A stretch of 64,000 nucleotides of DNA from Lasiosphaeria ovina (taxonomy: Eukaryota; Ascomycota; Sordariomycetes; Sordariales; Lasiosphaeriaceae), in contig JAULSN010000005.1 in the NCBI GenBank assembly GCA_033439765.1, positions 1,116,001 to 1,180,000 of the forward strand. Reading direction: 5' to 3'. Positions 62,597-64,000 of this stretch are shown in pieces. The position numbers and the translations under genes are program-made. The notes under the pieces were generated by a model. It did no database searches, had not been told where the DNA came from, and worked only from the letters and a program-made list of their open reading frames with translations. The first letter of the stretch is position 1. The number at the start of each line of letters is the position of its first letter.

Positions 62597-64000
62597 TGTG
62601 AAGTTAGAGTAGGAGTGTACAGGCGTGAAGTTGAATCTGGGGGGGACAGGCTGGCGATGCGAGTGGGAATCTGGTTGGGCAAGATTCAGAACGTGGTGGC
62701 AGAAGTGAATGGTTATGCGTGGTGGTAGACAAAGACTGGGAGGTGGTTATGTTGGGAGAAGCTGTCTGTCTTTATGGGCCCCAGAAAGGATAGTTTGGGC
62801 TCAGGGGAGAATCATTATGCCTCTTGGCATTATCGGTGTCGCCATTCCTCGCTTGAGGGTGCCATTCTTGGGCGTTTCCCGAGCGCAACACTGTCCCAAG
62901 CTGAACAGGTTCATCCGTGTCATGGTGACGGGAGCCGCTATGAACCCGAGATTGCACATACAACTGACAACAGTCGAGCCAAGGACGTGAAGACAAGGTT
63001 GCCAAGGCGTCATCGGGCCAGAAAGACATGGGGGTGGTTTGCAACTGTCGACGCAGCCAGCCACATGCTGTCAACTAACACAATACCAGCGCTCGACTTT
63101 GAGATATTGGCGTTTCTTGAGGCTTGGTACGTTGATAGGGAGTGGTAATCTGGTGGGTAATTCTAATACTTTGATTGTACTTGCCCTCGTTCTGAAGTAG
63201 CAGCTGTCTCAGCTGAGCCTTGGTTCGGGCCTAGGCCCTTTCGCGACTGACCTGAAGTGTGCTGTAATGCAGGTGGCTACGCAAATGATTGCCGAACGCA
63301 TCACATCGACATGCCGAGCGGGGCATATGCAATATTTTCAGTCTCGAGCCTCGGTGACGAGCTTCCGCCACGTTTCGGCGTCACGGAGCAAAGAAGCTAG
63401 ACCGGCGGGTAGGTGCGGGCTGAAAATCTGCAGACTGCAAATATCTCTTGGTTCGATAATGAGACGTTGGTGGGCTGTGGGGAAGACATGGCCTTTGTGC
63501 CACCCGAGGAAGAGGCGCCCGATAGCGCATTTGGAAAGCACTAGCATGATGCACTCCCTGATTGGGACCTGTGTGGGAGGTAAAAGCCAAAAGAGGCGCG
63601 CTGATGATGCAGGGGCTCGCTAGTGGCACTCTGCCCTCTGGGTGTGATTGGCTGGCTACCGGCGTGTGTTATCAGGAAGCTGATGTGCGCCGCTGAAACC
63701 CAAAACTAATTATTGTCTGGGTGGCTGTCAAAACTGCAGCTTTTCATTGACTGGAGGCTGCTGAAATCCCGAGAAGTCCAACTACGCCAGTACTGAGTGC
63801 AAAAGCCTGGCCTGAAAAGCGTTGGCCTCCGCGAAGGTGGCTGGGCTGTGGCCATGATGCCATCAGATGGAAACCTGTCTCAGCTTCAGCGCTTGCCATC
63901 GGCCTCGACCCGGCCGTACTATGTGCCTGTATGCTATCTGCGGTAATTACATTAGAACCCCAGACCAACTAATTTCCAATACTGAAAGTTATCAAGGCCT
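62597..64000. other. no supported gene at the right edge
   Basis: ORFs at 62774-63148, 63267-63623 and 63338-63629 overlap on opposite strands. The minus-strand frame 63338-63547 has protein-like composition (CAIGRLFLGWHKGHVFPTAH) but no recognised motif. 62600-62700 should hold the promoter of the 61841-62596 gene. Confidence 0.35.

Overview
The window reads as filamentous ascomycete (Pezizomycotina) nuclear DNA, most likely a Sordariomycete. The signs are short introns (about 50-140 bp) with GTRNGT donors and CTAAC-type branch sites, GC-rich codon use in the intact genes, several HET-domain genes, an AA9 lytic polysaccharide monooxygenase, a DUF1996 protein, and AT-rich stretches with RIP-like (CpA to TpA) nonsense mutations. 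No rRNA, tRNA, CRISPR or replication gene was recognised. All gene models were built by hand from reading frames and splice signals, with no database search.

Layout. 1-9 kb: a basic coiled-coil protein, a secreted protein with three hevein-type chitin-binding domains (175 aa), and a ten-exon ankyrin/CorA-like membrane protein on the minus strand. 9.55-11.41 kb: a complete Fot1/pogo-type transposon with 50-bp terminal inverted repeats, TA target duplication and a transposase killed by 14 in-frame stops. 11.6-12.5 kb: a mosaic of HET and chitinase/hevein debris. 12.8-22.2 kb: an F-box protein, a second CorA-like protein, a HET pseudogene, and a DUF2828/VWA-like protein. 22.7 kb: a 171-bp MITE with perfect inverted repeats. 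23.3-29 kb: an Ecp2/Hce2-like secreted protein whose ATG is out of frame, a HET gene with one nonsense codon, and a membrane-anchored esterase apparently formed by fusing a secreted-receptor-like N-terminus to a SERAC1-like alpha/beta hydrolase. 30.6-34.5 kb: a monocarboxylate-type MFS transporter and a secreted DUF1996 protein.

34.5-47.5 kb is gene-poor accessory DNA. It holds an acidic internally repeated ORF, a GH55-type glucanase relic, a 210-bp tandem repeat, a DUF3632-like gene, undiagnosed ORF debris, one intact F-box gene and a PDR-type ABC transporter relic missing most of its body. 47.8-64 kb is more conventional: an MFS transporter (582 aa), an AA9 LPMO, a beta-lactamase/LovD-type serine hydrolase, an amidoligase relic, a flavin monooxygenase, a secreted orphan protein and a conserved-looking orphan protein.

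The genes do not form one obvious pathway. The common themes are cell-surface and secreted functions (chitin-binding, LPMO, DUF1996, Ecp2-like), self/non-self recognition (HET loci, intact and broken) and genome defence scars (RIP-like stops). The most unusual single object is the six-exon, 576-aa transmembrane esterase at 26842-28967.
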